Shown piece by piece: positions 1 through 9,876 of a DNA stretch of 64,000 nt. The notes under the pieces are model-generated. The model saw nothing but the letters and a program-made list of their open reading frames with translations. It did not search any database and was not told the DNA's origin. Position 1 is the first letter of the stretch. Every line of letters begins with the position of its first letter. The stretch is from Carpediemonas membranifera (taxonomy: Eukaryota > Fornicata), in NCBI GenBank assembly GCA_019828565.1, contig JAHDYR010000032.1, positions 62,001-126,000 of the forward strand, given 5' to 3'. The translations under genes and the position numbers were made by a program.

Positions 1-1
1 G

Positions 2-706
2 GAGATGCTGCAGCTCTTCCACCGCGTATCGTCCCGCGAGCACTTCATCGGGTGGTACAGCACGGGCAGCTCGCTCTTGGGACATGATATGCGCATCCAT
101 GACCTCTTCACGCACGATGCGAGCGACCCCCTCTACCTCCTGGTCGACATCCAGAGCGGCTCGCCGTTCCTGCCCCTCTCGGCCTACGTCTGCCGCAACA
201 ACGACGGTGAGAAGGTGTTCAAGCACGTCAACTACAACATAGGCTACCTCGAGGCCGAGGCCATCGGCGTGGAGCATCTTCTGCGAGACATCCTCCAGTT
301 CAAGCACCTTCCCATGGCCGCACAGGTCGAGAAGAAGGTGTCCGCACTCGCCGCGTTCAAGCGGTGCATGCATGAGGTGCTGGAATACATGAATCTCGTC
401 GTGGAGGGCAAGCTGCCACTCAATCAACAGATTAACATGTTGATCCAGGAGATCTTCTGCATCCTGCCCAACAGCGAGGATAAGCAGCTCATCGCAGCCG
501 TGAACGAGCGGATGAATGACTTCTACCTCTCGCTCTTCATCTCGTCGCTCGTGAGATCAGTCACCGCGTGCCACCGTTTGATTGACAATTTGATCGAATA
601 TCACGAGGACGGCAAGGTCATTGAGCACGAGAAGCCCAAGGCCGTCGTCCTGGCGGAGGGCGAGGGCGAGGTGCCCCACGTGGGAACGACGGCGGAGAGC
701 GCCTGA
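2..706 (+). CDS. EIF3F: Translation initiation factor eIF3 subunit f (3' part)
   Basis: The frame is open at the left window edge and ends at TGA 704-706, so the 5' end of the gene is missing; the ATG at 5 is probably internal. The visible 234 residues match the second half of eIF3f: the late MPN domain (a HFIGWYSTG stretch, then a LLVD strand and an IGVEHLLRDI helix) followed by the helical C-terminal region that packs in the eIF3 octamer. eIF3f is a non-catalytic MPN subunit of the cytosolic eIF3 complex, which scaffolds the 43S pre-initiation complex. The acidic, low-complexity tail is of the kind that varies between species. Identification rests on recalled family pattern, not on a search. 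Confidence 0.85.
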   Translation, partial: EMLQLFHRVSSREHFIGWYSTGSSLLGHDMRIHDLFTHDASDPLYLLVDIQSGSPFLPLSAYVCRNNDGEKVFKHVNYNIGYLEAEAIGVEHLLRDILQFKHLPMAAQVEKKVSALAAFKRCMHEVLEYMNLVVEGKLPLNQQINMLIQEIFCILPNSEDKQLIAAVNERMNDFYLSLFISSLVRSVTACHRLIDNLIEYHEDGKVIEHEKPKAVVLAEGEGEVPHVGTTAESA

Positions 707-984
707 TGAGTGCTGGATGAATGTAAATTGATCCTGCTAGCACTGGAACTCCGCTTGTAACCGTATCTTCGTGTTCAGATGACCTGGAAAATAATTTTGA
801 GACCGGTGACTGTGAGGAGTCGACTCCGGCAAGGAGGGTGTCTTGGGCAGTCATGGTCCGCGTGCGACGGCCCAAAGCCTGTGTACTGGGAAGCGAGGGG
901 GACTATCACGGCGGCGATTCCCACCACTACTGGGGTGTCAACTGTGGCGGGTTTGCCCGGACAACGGACGGAGCACGTATTTGA

Positions 985-2439
985 ATGAGCGATGACGGCC
1001 AAACATGCCCGGCATGCCAGAATAAGCTTGAGAAACCAATGATACTGACTTGCGGACATGTATTCTGCAAGCGATGTCTCCGCGCGGCAATGCGTCGTGT
1101 TTCGGGTGATTCCTCCGTCCCCAAATGCCCGCTGTGCAGGACACCCATCACAATCAAGCCCATTCCCATCGACGGCTTCGTAGACAAGGTTCTAGCTGCC
1201 GCTGTGCCGCCCAAGCCCGAGCCCGAGCCTGAGGCTCGCTCGAGAACGGCTTCCCTGGATGTGATCGAGCTAGACCTCGAGGACCTTCTTAGACCGCCAG
1301 TCCGCCCGAAGGAGTCCAAGCATCGTGTGCCCGAGAAGCACATTGGCGCAGTGGGTGGCACGCTCGACACGATGACGGCATGGAAGGCGCGGCTGGACCG
1401 GCATGGAATCAAGATGAGCTGGATCACACCAACAGGCAAGGACGCTGCCCAGCGCGCCCATGTACGTGCGTTCTTTGGGCACTACCGAGACCTGCACAAC
1501 GCGGAGATCGACGCGTGTGAACACGCGGCCAGGACACCTATTCGGACGCTCGTGCGGCAGGCATGGTCAAAGACGGTCAACGGGGGCCGCCAGACGACGT
1601 GGAAGTCGAACCCCCAGTCCCCCGAGGCCGCTACGTCTGCAGCAGCGTCTGCTGCGGTCACACCCGCCGCACAGCCTGCACGCCATGACATGGCACTGAG
1701 CGAGGGCACAGCGCCCCTAACCGCGGATGACCTGGGGGCGTACGGCCGGCTCGCCCGCCGTGCACTGCGGCGCCAGACCGAAGCAAGGATCCGATCAGAG
1801 ATGCGGACCGGATTTGACCGACTCCTCGCAAGTCAGGCGGATGCCGGCATGTGTGCCGCGTGTGTCAGCCGTCTGCGGGATCTGGTGTCGAACGGCGGGA
1901 TCCTCGACCGCGCGGTGAAGGCGGCCACGGCCGTTGGTGACTTCGCCCAGCACGAGGCGAGCCAGCGGGCTGACGAAGAGACTCGGGACAGGGCAGTCGA
2001 CGCGACGGTGGCCATGACCGACGCCCAGGTTGAGACGACCGTGGCAGAGGGCGTCGCCGTGCTGCCCGCCGCCCCACCGGCCCGATACAGCCGGGCCGTG
2101 CAGACGACGGTCCTGCTCCAGGGCGCGTTGGGCCGGACGAAGACCAGCCTGACCCCCAACCGGACGCCCATGAAGCCCGGGGCCCGCCGTCCGGCCCGGG
2201 ACCCCGAGCCGATGGCCGATCCTGGGCCGGTGCCCGCTGGGATCCACGTTTATTACTCAGACCTGCTCGGACGGCATATATACGTCAACGAGGAGACCGG
2301 CGTGGCTACATTGAAGAGGCAGTCCACGGAGCATAACCGGACGGTGCGTGAGGCGGACACCCTCGACCACATCGCCGGGGTCGACTACAGGTCGAGGCCA
2401 CAGGCGGAGACGGGGGCGGGGGATATTGAAATCGACTGA
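985..2439 (+). CDS. RING-finger protein, possible E3 ubiquitin ligase
   Basis: This 484-residue intronless frame starts at the first ATG and ends at TGA. Residues 8-51 form a classic C3HC4 RING (Cys8, Cys11, Cys23, His25, Cys28, Cys31, Cys48, Cys51) of the BRCA1/TRIM type, with a helix after the last cysteine pair, so an E2-binding ubiquitin-ligase role is likely. The middle (about 90-400) is Ala/Thr/Arg-rich with no domain I recognise. Near residues 415-440 a short segment with YYSDLLGRHIYVN looks like a WW domain that lacks its first tryptophan; this is only suggestive. It lies 278 bases downstream of eIF3f on the same strand. Substrate and orthologue are unknown. Confidence 0.8.
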   Translation: MSDDGQTCPACQNKLEKPMILTCGHVFCKRCLRAAMRRVSGDSSVPKCPLCRTPITIKPIPIDGFVDKVLAAAVPPKPEPEPEARSRTASLDVIELDLEDLLRPPVRPKESKHRVPEKHIGAVGGTLDTMTAWKARLDRHGIKMSWITPTGKDAAQRAHVRAFFGHYRDLHNAEIDACEHAARTPIRTLVRQAWSKTVNGGRQTTWKSNPQSPEAATSAAASAAVTPAAQPARHDMALSEGTAPLTADDLGAYGRLARRALRRQTEARIRSEMRTGFDRLLASQADAGMCAACVSRLRDLVSNGGILDRAVKAATAVGDFAQHEASQRADEETRDRAVDATVAMTDAQVETTVAEGVAVLPAAPPARYSRAVQTTVLLQGALGRTKTSLTPNRTPMKPGARRPARDPEPMADPGPVPAGIHVYYSDLLGRHIYVNEETGVATLKRQSTEHNRTVREADTLDHIAGVDYRSRPQAETGAGDIEID

Positions 2440-3522
2440 GCCAGCTGCGTCGTCTGCTGGGCTGCTGTCCATGTTGTCCTGGTCCTGCAAGGCGGCACTG
2501 TTGTTGCTGTTTGTGGCCCGCCGCGTGTAGAATATAGAATTACCAGCCGTCTCTGGGACGGCGTGTGGTTGTCCGGCGTCATTACTGCCTTGCTCGACGT
2601 CCGCTGACTCGGCCGACTCGTGTAGTGCGCCCCAACCTGGTTCGCCGTCTCGATCGCACTCGCTGTAAACGTTACCATTCCTTCTTCGAGCCGGAAACCC
2701 GCCTTATGGAATGACCCGAGGAAATGGGAGTGGGTCGAGGCCAGCAAGACGTTGTTCAGGTAGTCATTAAACACCCGCAGCCATCTATTGAGCGTCTGTG
2801 TGGGGTTGTCTCGTCAGGGTGGCGAGGTGCGGGAAGTCTCGGGTTCGAGCATCTGGGTCAGGTCGAGTGGGAAGAGGGTCGTCTGGTTGAGACGAGCGAC
2901 ACCGACGACGGCAGATGTGCCATCCTCGCTCTCGGCCAGGATGTGCTCTAGGTAGGCGGTGGTGACCTCGCCTGTGAGGGTGACCCTCGTCCAAGTTGTG
3001 GGGGTCTTGGCTAGCAGGGGAGAGACAATTGAGGCGGCACCGGTCCTGATGAGCCCGGTAGGCGGCCGCATCGCGGCCGCGGTTGCGCCGCGGCAGTGCT
3101 CTTCGAGCGCGCAAGAGATGTTGCGGTCGGCTTCCTCCTGCAGAGCAGCGGTAGAGAGGGCCGACCAGTGGTTCGCCGTCCTCGCGGGTGGCAACCCGGA
3201 TTTGTTCCGCTTAGCCTTCGGCGCTCTGCGCCTTGGGCTGGCTTGGACTGACGTCGCTCGTGTCAGTGCAGCAAGATTCTGTGATCGACGAGCGCCTTAC
3301 CTGGGCTGGACCGGGCAAGGCGGCGGAGCACTGCCTCGGCGAGGAAGGTTCGAAGGTCGTCGTCGGGTTAGTAACGCTTAGACCGTGAGGCTGAGGCCCA
3401 GCCCGAGGAGGAGGGCGACGTTGATATGGAGTAAACCCAGATAGGTCGCTTCCTGCCACACTTGCCAGACCCGGGGTTGCCGTGCATTTTATGGCAGAAA
3501 TTGACTTGCCAGTACAGCCACC
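2440..3522. other. Long spacer between RING gene and ZMYND10
   Basis: About 1.1 kb with no long + strand frame. The - strand holds several GC-rich open stretches, annotated separately as a weak gene candidate. No repeat, tRNA or transposon signature was seen here. Confidence 0.5.
2815..3459 (-). CDS. Weak candidate for an intron-containing gene, unrecognised
   Basis: Two adjoining - strand open stretches (3459-3211 and 3194-2815) have protein-like composition. A GTAAGG donor follows a Gln codon near 3307, and an acceptor ending CTAAG near 3217 would join them in frame with an intron of about 91 nt. Downstream the same frame meets TGA at 2812-2814, and then reads on as an amphipathic, aromatic-rich stretch to about 2640, so a further exon is possible. 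I recognise no domain. The start codon is unclear. The stretches could be chance open frames in GC-rich DNA; conservation in a related genome would decide. Confidence 0.25.
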
Positions 3523-4993
3523 ATGGACTTTGGAGAGGTTATTGGCGAGGTCGAGCTGGAAGAGTACGTGTTATGTCTGCGGGATTGTTACTCAGCATCA
3601 TCAAAAACCTGCGGGCGTTTACGTTGACACAGTATGGCTCTAAAACGACCGAGAGGAGCATCAACTGGTGGACACAGCACGAGAGGATCCAGCGCTTGAA
3701 TGTCCGCGCCCATCAGGATGTCGTTGCGAAGCGCGAGGAGCTCGTCACGCGGTATTTCGTCCACTGTCTTCAGGCTACCGCAAGCTCGGCGTCCTCATCC
3801 GCGAGCTCACCGCTGCGGCGATGGTCCGGGCCCACGTGCTAAGCAGCACGTCAGAGGTGATCGGCAAGGAGCTGGCGTCGCTGCCCGTCACGCGCATCTA
3901 CCTCCTGCTCTACCACGAGCTCTGCCTCGCTAACCTCCTCGAGGCCGTGCTCGACGACCAAAACGCCTTCGACGCGCTCGAGAAGACCGACCTGATCTCG
4001 CTGGCGGACTGGGCCGTAGCTCAAGTGCAATGGCTGGCGTCTGGGACAATAGAGTGGGACGACAACGACTTCCTGCACGGCAAGCGGTCAACCACTGGTG
4101 ACAGCGGGCTGGACGCCAAGTCGTACCCGTCCGAATCGCCGCGTGTCCAGCTGGCTCGTATGGTGAAGGAGACCCGATTCGAGTGCGCCATGTGCGCCCT
4201 TTCCGCGCTGCGCTACCTGGCCACGGCCATGTCGCAGCCGGCCCAGTTCGAGCTGAAGCGCCACCTCATGGCGGAGTGCCATCTTCTCTCGCTTGTCCGC
4301 CCGCTCGTTGAGAAGAAGCCGTGGCGCCGCGAGACGACGTTCAAGGGTCAGAGCAAGGCGTATGAGCACTTCCAGGCCGGCCAGTGGACCGAGCTCCGCG
4401 CGGTACAGCGGCAGGAGGTCACGCTGCCAGAGGTGCAGGCGTGGCTCGTGCTCTGGGCGATCGCGGCGTCGCAGTGGTTCAACGAGGACAACATGACCGA
4501 GCGCGACAGGGAGGAGCTCGTGTACATCGGCAAGAGCCTCCTCACGCCCCGCGTCATCCAGAAGATCGAGGCGATGCGCGACGTGAAGACGCAGCTGACC
4601 GCGCTCGAGATGCAGAGCAATCTGCCTCAGGCCAAGCCGCGCGACAGCTTCTTCCAGATCCATGAGATCGACGTCATGACTGCGCGCAAGGCGCTGCTCG
4701 AGGAGTTCGAGGAGGAGCTCGGCCCCTTCACCGCAGAGAAGCTCGCCGCGAAGGTCGAGGCGAATCTGAAGGCGATCAGCCACAACGACGACCTCAAGGC
4801 GCTCGGTCAGCTCTACGGCGGCGATGACTTCTCCTCGGTTGCCGAGGTCGACCGATGCGCATGCTGCGGCAGCACCGAGGGCATCAGCGGCAAGCTGCTG
4901 CGGTGCTCGCGGTGCAAAAAGGTCATGTACTGCTCGCGAGAGTGCCAGAAGGCCGACTGGAAGAGGCACAAGCTCGTGTGCGCCAAGGTGTAA
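3523..4993 (+). CDS. ZMYND10: ZMYND10, dynein axonemal arm assembly factor
   Basis: ZMYND10 is a cytosolic co-chaperone needed for folding of axonemal dynein heavy chains before they enter cilia. The C-terminus carries the MYND zinc finger (two CxxC pairs, then C...C and HxxxC in the last 45 residues), and the N-terminal region follows the ZMYND10 pattern (an LRAFTL motif, a WWTQHERIQRLN stretch, then a long helical body). The ATG at 3523 is preceded by a purine-poor leader ending in CACC. The frame breaks twice before 3800. A 26-nt GT-AG intron at 3570-3595 repairs the first break. The second needs loss of a length of 2 modulo 3; 3759-3784 (26 nt, GT-AG) fits, 3744-3784 is an alternative. 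From about 3785 the frame is uninterrupted to TAA. Presence implies motile, dynein-bearing cilia. Confidence 0.85.
3570..3595 (+). other. 26-nt spliceosomal intron in ZMYND10
   Basis: It begins GTTATG, ends ACTCAG and has a T-rich 3' half. Removing it joins the N-terminal frame to the conserved LRAFTL frame. It is much shorter than introns of most eukaryotes. Confidence 0.65.
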
Positions 4994-5199
4994 ATTATCG
5001 GCAGGCCCTCTGTATTGTGTTCGTTCCGGCGCCCAGAAAGAAAGAACGCAATTTATGCTTGCTTGGTACCAGGCCCCGGTTACTTGGGCTGAGTCCCCAT
5101 TATCCTGGAGCCAGGTTCCCCGGGTGTTCCGGCGCCCACACTTTTTTCTCCATCTTTTTTTCATGCAAAAAAGATCAGCCTGCGAGAGTACTTGAAACT

Positions 5200-5718
5200 A
5201 TGCGCCAATTCACCGTTATCGGTCGTGCTGCTCCCACTGAGGAGACCCCTGTTACCCCTATCTACCGTATGCGTATCTTCGCACGTGACGAGGTTGTCGC
5301 TCGTTCCCGTTTCTGGTACTTCATGCGCAAGCTCCAGAAGCTCAAGCGCGTTAACGGCCAGCTTCTTGAATGCAAGGAGATCTTTGAGGCTCGCCCTACT
5401 GTTGCTCGTAACTATGGTGTTTGGGTGAAGTATGATTCCCGTACAAACACTCACAACATCTACAAGGAATTCCGTGATGTTTCTGCTGTTGATGCTGCTA
5501 AGCACCTTTATTCTGATATGGCTGGTCGCCACAGCTCTCGTTTCAGCAACATCCAGATTGTGAAGCTCGCCGAAATCTCTGCTTCTGAGTGCAAGCGGCC
5601 TACGACGACTGCCTTCCACAAGAGCAACCTCCGCTTCCCCCAGCCTATCCGTAAGCCCGTTAGGACCGAGAAGAAGCACCGCACCGTCTTCCAGGCTTCC
5701 CGCCCCAAGATCTTCTAA
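5200..5718 (+). CDS. RPL18A: 60S ribosomal protein eL20 (L18a)
   Basis: The frame from ATG 5200 encodes 172 residues, exactly the usual eL20 length. It shows the typical start (MRQFTVIGR), the RMRIFARDEVVARSRFWYF segment and the basic C-terminus. eL20 is a structural protein of the cytosolic large ribosomal subunit near the central protuberance. The frame is open further upstream, but family length fixes the start at 5200. Codons here end in T or C far more than in neighbouring genes, as expected for a highly expressed gene. No intron is seen. Confidence 0.95.
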   Translation: MRQFTVIGRAAPTEETPVTPIYRMRIFARDEVVARSRFWYFMRKLQKLKRVNGQLLECKEIFEARPTVARNYGVWVKYDSRTNTHNIYKEFRDVSAVDAAKHLYSDMAGRHSSRFSNIQIVKLAEISASECKRPTTTAFHKSNLRFPQPIRKPVRTEKKHRTVFQASRPKIF

Positions 5719-5998
5719 GTGCTGTTAAACACTCCGTCCCAGTTCTTTTATTTTTGTGTCTGGACATTTGTCGTGGTCCGGAGTCCGGGTCGTGCTCAGT
5801 CCCGCTGTCTGAGCGTTCGAGTCGAGATGTGTCACGGCGGACCTGTAAACAAGGGAGCCTGGCAAGATCATGCTCGACATGGGATAATGAACCCTTTGAA
5901 GGCCTCTTCGAAGGCCCTCTTTACCGACAGCGCGCGGCAATTGTCGCTAGCATCGCAAGAGCGCACCAGAGTACTTTGCGTATTACACAAAGTACCAA

Positions 5999-8773
5999 AT
6001 GTCCGACGGCGTGATCACAGACTATAGCGTTTGTGGGACGCAATTAACAAGCGTACACTATGAAAATGCGATAGAATTGGCAGCTCTCGCCGTTGTAGAC
6101 AACGGGCTGATCCTAGGGACGACAAACGGCAGCCTACACAGCCTGACGCTCCCAAAGGTCTTATCTGGGAAGAAAATTATGCCTGAAATCTCTAACTTTG
6201 AGATTATTGGTGGAAACGCCACCATCAAGACCATGTGCGCCTTCCCACAGATCGGGAAGGTCCTTGTTGGCGTGCTCAACGTTGACGGCGCGTCAATGCG
6301 CTTTGCCCTGCACAAGCTGAAGGACCTGAAGAGTGCAGGCAGTGTTCGGATGGCCGAGGAGAGCTCCCTCGTCGCATATGACCAGGCTGGCGTCCGCTTC
6401 GCCGTGCTGACCAGCGACTCCAAGCAGCCGACCATCCGCGTCTTCACACAGGCCAAGGGCAGCTTCAGCATGGCGTGGAGCGTCCAGCTGGAGGACCACC
6501 ACGTGACGTCTGTCAACCATATCGAGTTCCAGGACAACCACGTCATCGTATCGGGCCAGGTGAACGGGATGGCGGGGTACGCCCGCCTGTCCGTGGCCGA
6601 CAGCGGGCCCCAAGTCACCATGATCTGCACGTACACAGACACGCCGCACTTCGGGATCCTGTCGCGACGGGACGTCTGGACGTTCGTCGACGCGGACTTC
6701 GCGACGGTGTGGTCGGCGGAGGCGGCGTACTACAAGCCGAACTCCCAGATCGACCGGCTCGTTATCGAGGACCTGGGCTCGTTCATCCCAGTGTACCGCG
6801 TGCTAGACGGTCTTGTCGGCGTCTCGTGCGGTGTCGACGGGTCTGATTATCTGTCGTTCACGTCGTTCAGCATCAAGGCGTCCCCCACACACCGCATGCC
6901 CCTCCCCCACACGCCCAAGTTCCTCAGTCTCGTGCCCGAGGAGGCTATCCCCGATAGCGTCGCCATTGGCCCCAAGCACCTCGCCCCCCCGGGCACCATG
7001 CTCGGGGCTGTCCTCACAGCTGGCGGCATACAGCTCATCGTCCGCAGTGACGTCCCCGTCCAGATCCGGGCGCTGCTGGGCGGGTTCTTCAGCCCGGCGG
7101 TGACCTCGGACCAGCGCTGGGACCGCCTCGACGCCGCCACAGGCCTGCTGGCCCACGCCGTGGCGAAGGACTGGGTCAACGAGACCGATGCCCGCGCGGT
7201 TCGGCTGCTGGTCGGGCTGCACCACCTCGCCGTGGGCCGGTACGACCCCGCCTTCCCCATGATCGCCGAGTCGACCGTTTCCCCGGTGGCGTTCGTCGAC
7301 TTCCTGGCGCTCGGCGAGCACATGGACCGGGACGGCTGGGCGGACAGCTCGGACATCCCCCCGCAGTTCAGGGTGGACTCCGTGGACCTGTTGGCCATGA
7401 GCGGGGCCGAGGACTGCCCCACGCCGACGGACCCCGCCATCTCGCTCGCACTGATCTCCTTCATCCGCGACGCCCTCGAGGACGGCACGCTCGACGACCA
7501 CATCGCGCAGTTTATGGTGCGGCAGCTCTTCTTGAGGCACGTCATCCTCGGACAGACATCCGAGGCCGAGGACCTCATCGCAGATAGCGGCCCCTTCCTC
7601 CTGCAGCCACACGTCGAGCAGCTCCTGTCGGACTGGGGGCGGCACGACATGATCGGCTTCCTCTACCAGGACTCTGACCCCCGTCGGGCAATGCAGCTGT
7701 GGTGCCGCGACCCCCGCCACCGCGCGGGTCTGGTCATGTCGGAGCTGCGGAAGGGCGTGATCGAGCCCTGGGAGTTCGTCCACAGCCTTGCCGCCGTCGT
7801 CCCGGCTGAGCTAGCGTGGTTGCTGCACGCCCGGAACGTCGGCCTGGGCGAACTCGGTGACCGTCTAGCCGAGGTGCCGCCATCCGTGGTGTCCCAGTAC
7901 TATGACATCTCCCTGACGCCCTCCACACGTGACCGGAACGTCGTCACCAGGGACGGGACCATGTTGCCCCGGTTTGCGGTGCGGGTCGCCACGGCCATCG
8001 TCCGGGACAAGGGCAAGTTCCTGGCGGGGGCGGACGCTGACCCGCCGCCGCATAGCTGGTACTGCAAGGAGGGCGACGACTTCCTCGCCACCAAGCTGTT
8101 GAGGTCGAGCAAGATCAAGCGGCGTTTCATTGAGTCGGACCTGGCCCAGCTGATCAAGTCGTACTCGCAGCCCGACAGGCGCGGGGTCTCCCTCCAGGCG
8201 GCCATCTTCGAGGCGTACCGGCGGCTCAAGGACCACGGTGTCGTCATCGAGCTGCTGAGCGACAACGTCACCGACGCCATCGAGTACTGTCTCGCCGTTA
8301 CTGATGATCCCGCCCACAAGAAGAAGAACGAGCGGATCCGGCAGCTGCTGGTGTTCTACATCAACTCAGGCCGCACCCCCGACGAGCTTGGTGCGATCAT
8401 CCGGCAGACGCTGGCGGCACACCCCCTATTCCCCCTCAAGTCCGTGCTCGACCAGGTCCCGCGGTTCCCCCTCAGCGGCCTCACACAGTACCTCGGGACG
8501 GTCTTCCGGACGCTGGAGAGCAGGGCGGACGAAAGCACCATGGCCGCTGCCCGACTGAGATCGACTCTGAGGCTCGCGAAGGCGGAGAAGACCACGCTCA
8601 ACCGGCAGAGCGTCGAGGTCGACACGGACTCGACGCTGTGCGGCCTGTGCCACCGCCCCCTGCTGACCCCGATGCTGGCGTTCGACCCGACCAGCAGCGG
8701 CGTGTACCATCTCGTGTGTTGGGACAGGCTCCAGGAGCAGCGGTCCCGGCCGAAGGTCAACCTCAATTTCTAG
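5999..8773 (+). CDS. Vps39/Vps3-type subunit of a HOPS/CORVET tethering complex
   Basis: The 924-residue intronless frame starts at ATG 5999 and ends at TAG. The first 300-350 residues look like a CNH beta-propeller (a LAALAVVDNGLILGTTNGSL start is typical), the middle is helical and clathrin-repeat-like, and the end has a CxxC...HxxC zinc cluster (CGLCHRP then YHLVCW), as in Vps39/Vam6 and TGFBRAP1/Vps3. These proteins sit at the Rab-binding end of HOPS or CORVET and tether late endosomes or vacuoles before SNARE fusion. Which of the two paralogues this is cannot be decided by eye. Length fits both. It is the last clearly intact host gene before the transposon field. Confidence 0.75.
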   Translation: MSDGVITDYSVCGTQLTSVHYENAIELAALAVVDNGLILGTTNGSLHSLTLPKVLSGKKIMPEISNFEIIGGNATIKTMCAFPQIGKVLVGVLNVDGASMRFALHKLKDLKSAGSVRMAEESSLVAYDQAGVRFAVLTSDSKQPTIRVFTQAKGSFSMAWSVQLEDHHVTSVNHIEFQDNHVIVSGQVNGMAGYARLSVADSGPQVTMICTYTDTPHFGILSRRDVWTFVDADFATVWSAEAAYYKPNSQIDRLVIEDLGSFIPVYRVLDGLVGVSCGVDGSDYLSFTSFSIKASPTHRMPLPHTPKFLSLVPEEAIPDSVAIGPKHLAPPGTMLGAVLTAGGIQLIVRSDVPVQIRALLGGFFSPAVTSDQRWDRLDAATGLLAHAVAKDWVNETDARAVRLLVGLHHLAVGRYDPAFPMIAESTVSPVAFVDFLALGEHMDRDGWADSSDIPPQFRVDSVDLLAMSGAEDCPTPTDPAISLALISFIRDALEDGTLDDHIAQFMVRQLFLRHVILGQTSEAEDLIADSGPFLLQPHVEQLLSDWGRHDMIGFLYQDSDPRRAMQLWCRDPRHRAGLVMSELRKGVIEPWEFVHSLAAVVPAELAWLLHARNVGLGELGDRLAEVPPSVVSQYYDISLTPSTRDRNVVTRDGTMLPRFAVRVATAIVRDKGKFLAGADADPPPHSWYCKEGDDFLATKLLRSSKIKRRFIESDLAQLIKSYSQPDRRGVSLQAAIFEAYRRLKDHGVVIELLSDNVTDAIEYCLAVTDDPAHKKKNERIRQLLVFYINSGRTPDELGAIIRQTLAAHPLFPLKSVLDQVPRFPLSGLTQYLGTVFRTLESRADESTMAAARLRSTLRLAKAEKTTLNRQSVEVDTDSTLCGLCHRPLLTPMLAFDPTSSGVYHLVCWDRLQEQRSRPKVNLNF

Positions 8774-8814
8774 ATAAACTTATGCTACAACGGCCACACG
8801 GCAGTAGTTGAGAA

Positions 8815-9765
8815 TATTGCCCGTTAAATAAAAAATAGACTTATCGCTAAATGCATGTGAAATTACGCACAAATTAGCTAATTACATAAATGGGAAATGC
8901 GCAACAATTGCCAATGGCCTATAGCCCTGTTGATGTCGGAATTATTGTTGGTACGTTTAGAAGAGTAGGGCAGAAGATCAGTGGCTGCACTGAGAGAGAG
9001 TTTTCCAGCGCTGAGCGATCACACAGTGAAGAAGTTCATTGAGCAGTGTGACGCCGGTAAGTCAGTAGTTCCCATAAATCAGTCTCCACGTCCTCAACTC
9101 ATTGCCATGAAGGCATTCGTCACCAGGTATGCGCATAGAAACGACTTCTTCCTCTGTGAGATCGTGGAAGAGCTTGAGCGTGTTTACAAGGTGCGTTGAT
9201 CCGAGACGACAGTCTGCCGCTGGCTTAAGGAGGCTGGCTTGAAGCGGAAAGTCGCTGAGACACGCTGGATAGGGACAGATGTCCCAGCAATGCGAGCGTT
9301 CATCGCCACTCTAGCCGTAATGATCCCGGCAGACGCTACGCCAGACGTTGTCTTCCTCGACGAGGTGCACATAGAGCCTCGTGATGTGTGGCGGTCCACT
9401 GTGTGGCTCCAGGGCGGAGAGCGCTTCTATCGCCGGACGCCGACTGGTGCTACCCAGAGGTTCAGCGTACTGCTGTTCTGGACAGTGAGAGGCCCTCAGA
9501 GGTTGTTCATCACTTCTAATACTTGGGATGCAGCCGCGTTTGCCGCTATGTTGCTCGAGTTCATCCACACAAGCAGTGCACGGTACATCATCATGGATAA
9601 TGCACCTATCCACAAGGAAACTGATGTTTTCGTCAACAAGAACGGCGAAGAAGTACGTCTTCTATTCATGCCACCATATAGTCCTGTTCTTAACCCATGC
9701 GAACACGTTCTCGCATGGGTGAAAGCTAGAATGCGCACTTTAAGACTTCTTCCGGATGATGAAAG
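8815..9765 (+). mobile_element. Left part of DDE transposon Tn1, cut by Ty3 element A
   Basis: A TA at 8815-8816 is followed by TTGCCCGTTAAATAAAA, similar to the start of the Tn2 terminal repeat, so 8817 is the likely left end. The transposase follows and is cut at 9766 by the 5' LTR of element A. The remaining right part is at 16218-16494. The right terminal repeat was not found; LTR debris begins there. No duplication of flanking bases is visible around element A, so some Tn1 sequence was probably lost at insertion. Confidence 0.6.
8890..9765 (+). pseudogene. DDE_3 (Tc1/mariner-IS630 type) transposase, truncated
   Basis: Cut-and-paste transposase with an N-terminal helix-turn-helix (an IVGTFRRVGQK stretch), a second winged helix ending CRWLKEAGL, and a DDE_3 core: Asp in VFLDE (near 9355),  Asp in YIIMDNAPIH (near 9597) and the motif MPPYSPVLNPCEHV (near 9670). 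The first ATG is 8890. The frame must change near 8980-9010 (a 28-nt GT-AG stretch at 8975-9002 would do it, or a simple indel), and an in-frame TGA lies at 9197-9199. The C-terminus is lost at 9766. Non-functional as it stands. Confidence 0.75.
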
Positions 9766-9861
9766 TGTCAGTCAGTACAATTTAAGAACATTTATGGATT
9801 GACTTCGACACCCCTGTGTCGAAGTCTTTTCCCCCAGTAAAACAGGTATAGTCAAACCACA
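9766..9861 (+). repeat. 5' LTR of element A
   Basis: 96 bp, TGTCAG...CCACA, matching 16122-16217. It holds a perfect 11-bp stem with a CCCT loop at 9801-9826 whose core is CGACAC...GTGTCG. Confidence 0.9.
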
Positions 9862-9872
9862 GTAATATTACT
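9861..9872 (+). other. Palindrome at LTR/internal boundary of A
   Basis: AGTAATATTACT is a perfect 12-bp palindrome formed by the last LTR base plus 11 internal bases, in the place of the primer-binding site. Confidence 0.85.
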
Positions 9873-9876
9873 TCAA

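Noticed and set aside
2761-2850. CRISPR or satellite arrays anywhere in the window
   Set aside because: No regularly spaced repeat series was seen; repeated sequences are LTRs, inverted repeats or target duplications.
4088-5164. Long - strand frame of 358 codons opposite ZMYND10
   Set aside because: Arg/Leu-rich shadow of a GC-rich gene, running past the real stop; no domain.
6803-7783. 326-codon - strand frame opposite the Vps39/Vps3-like gene
   Set aside because: Shadow frame of the coding strand with low-complexity composition.
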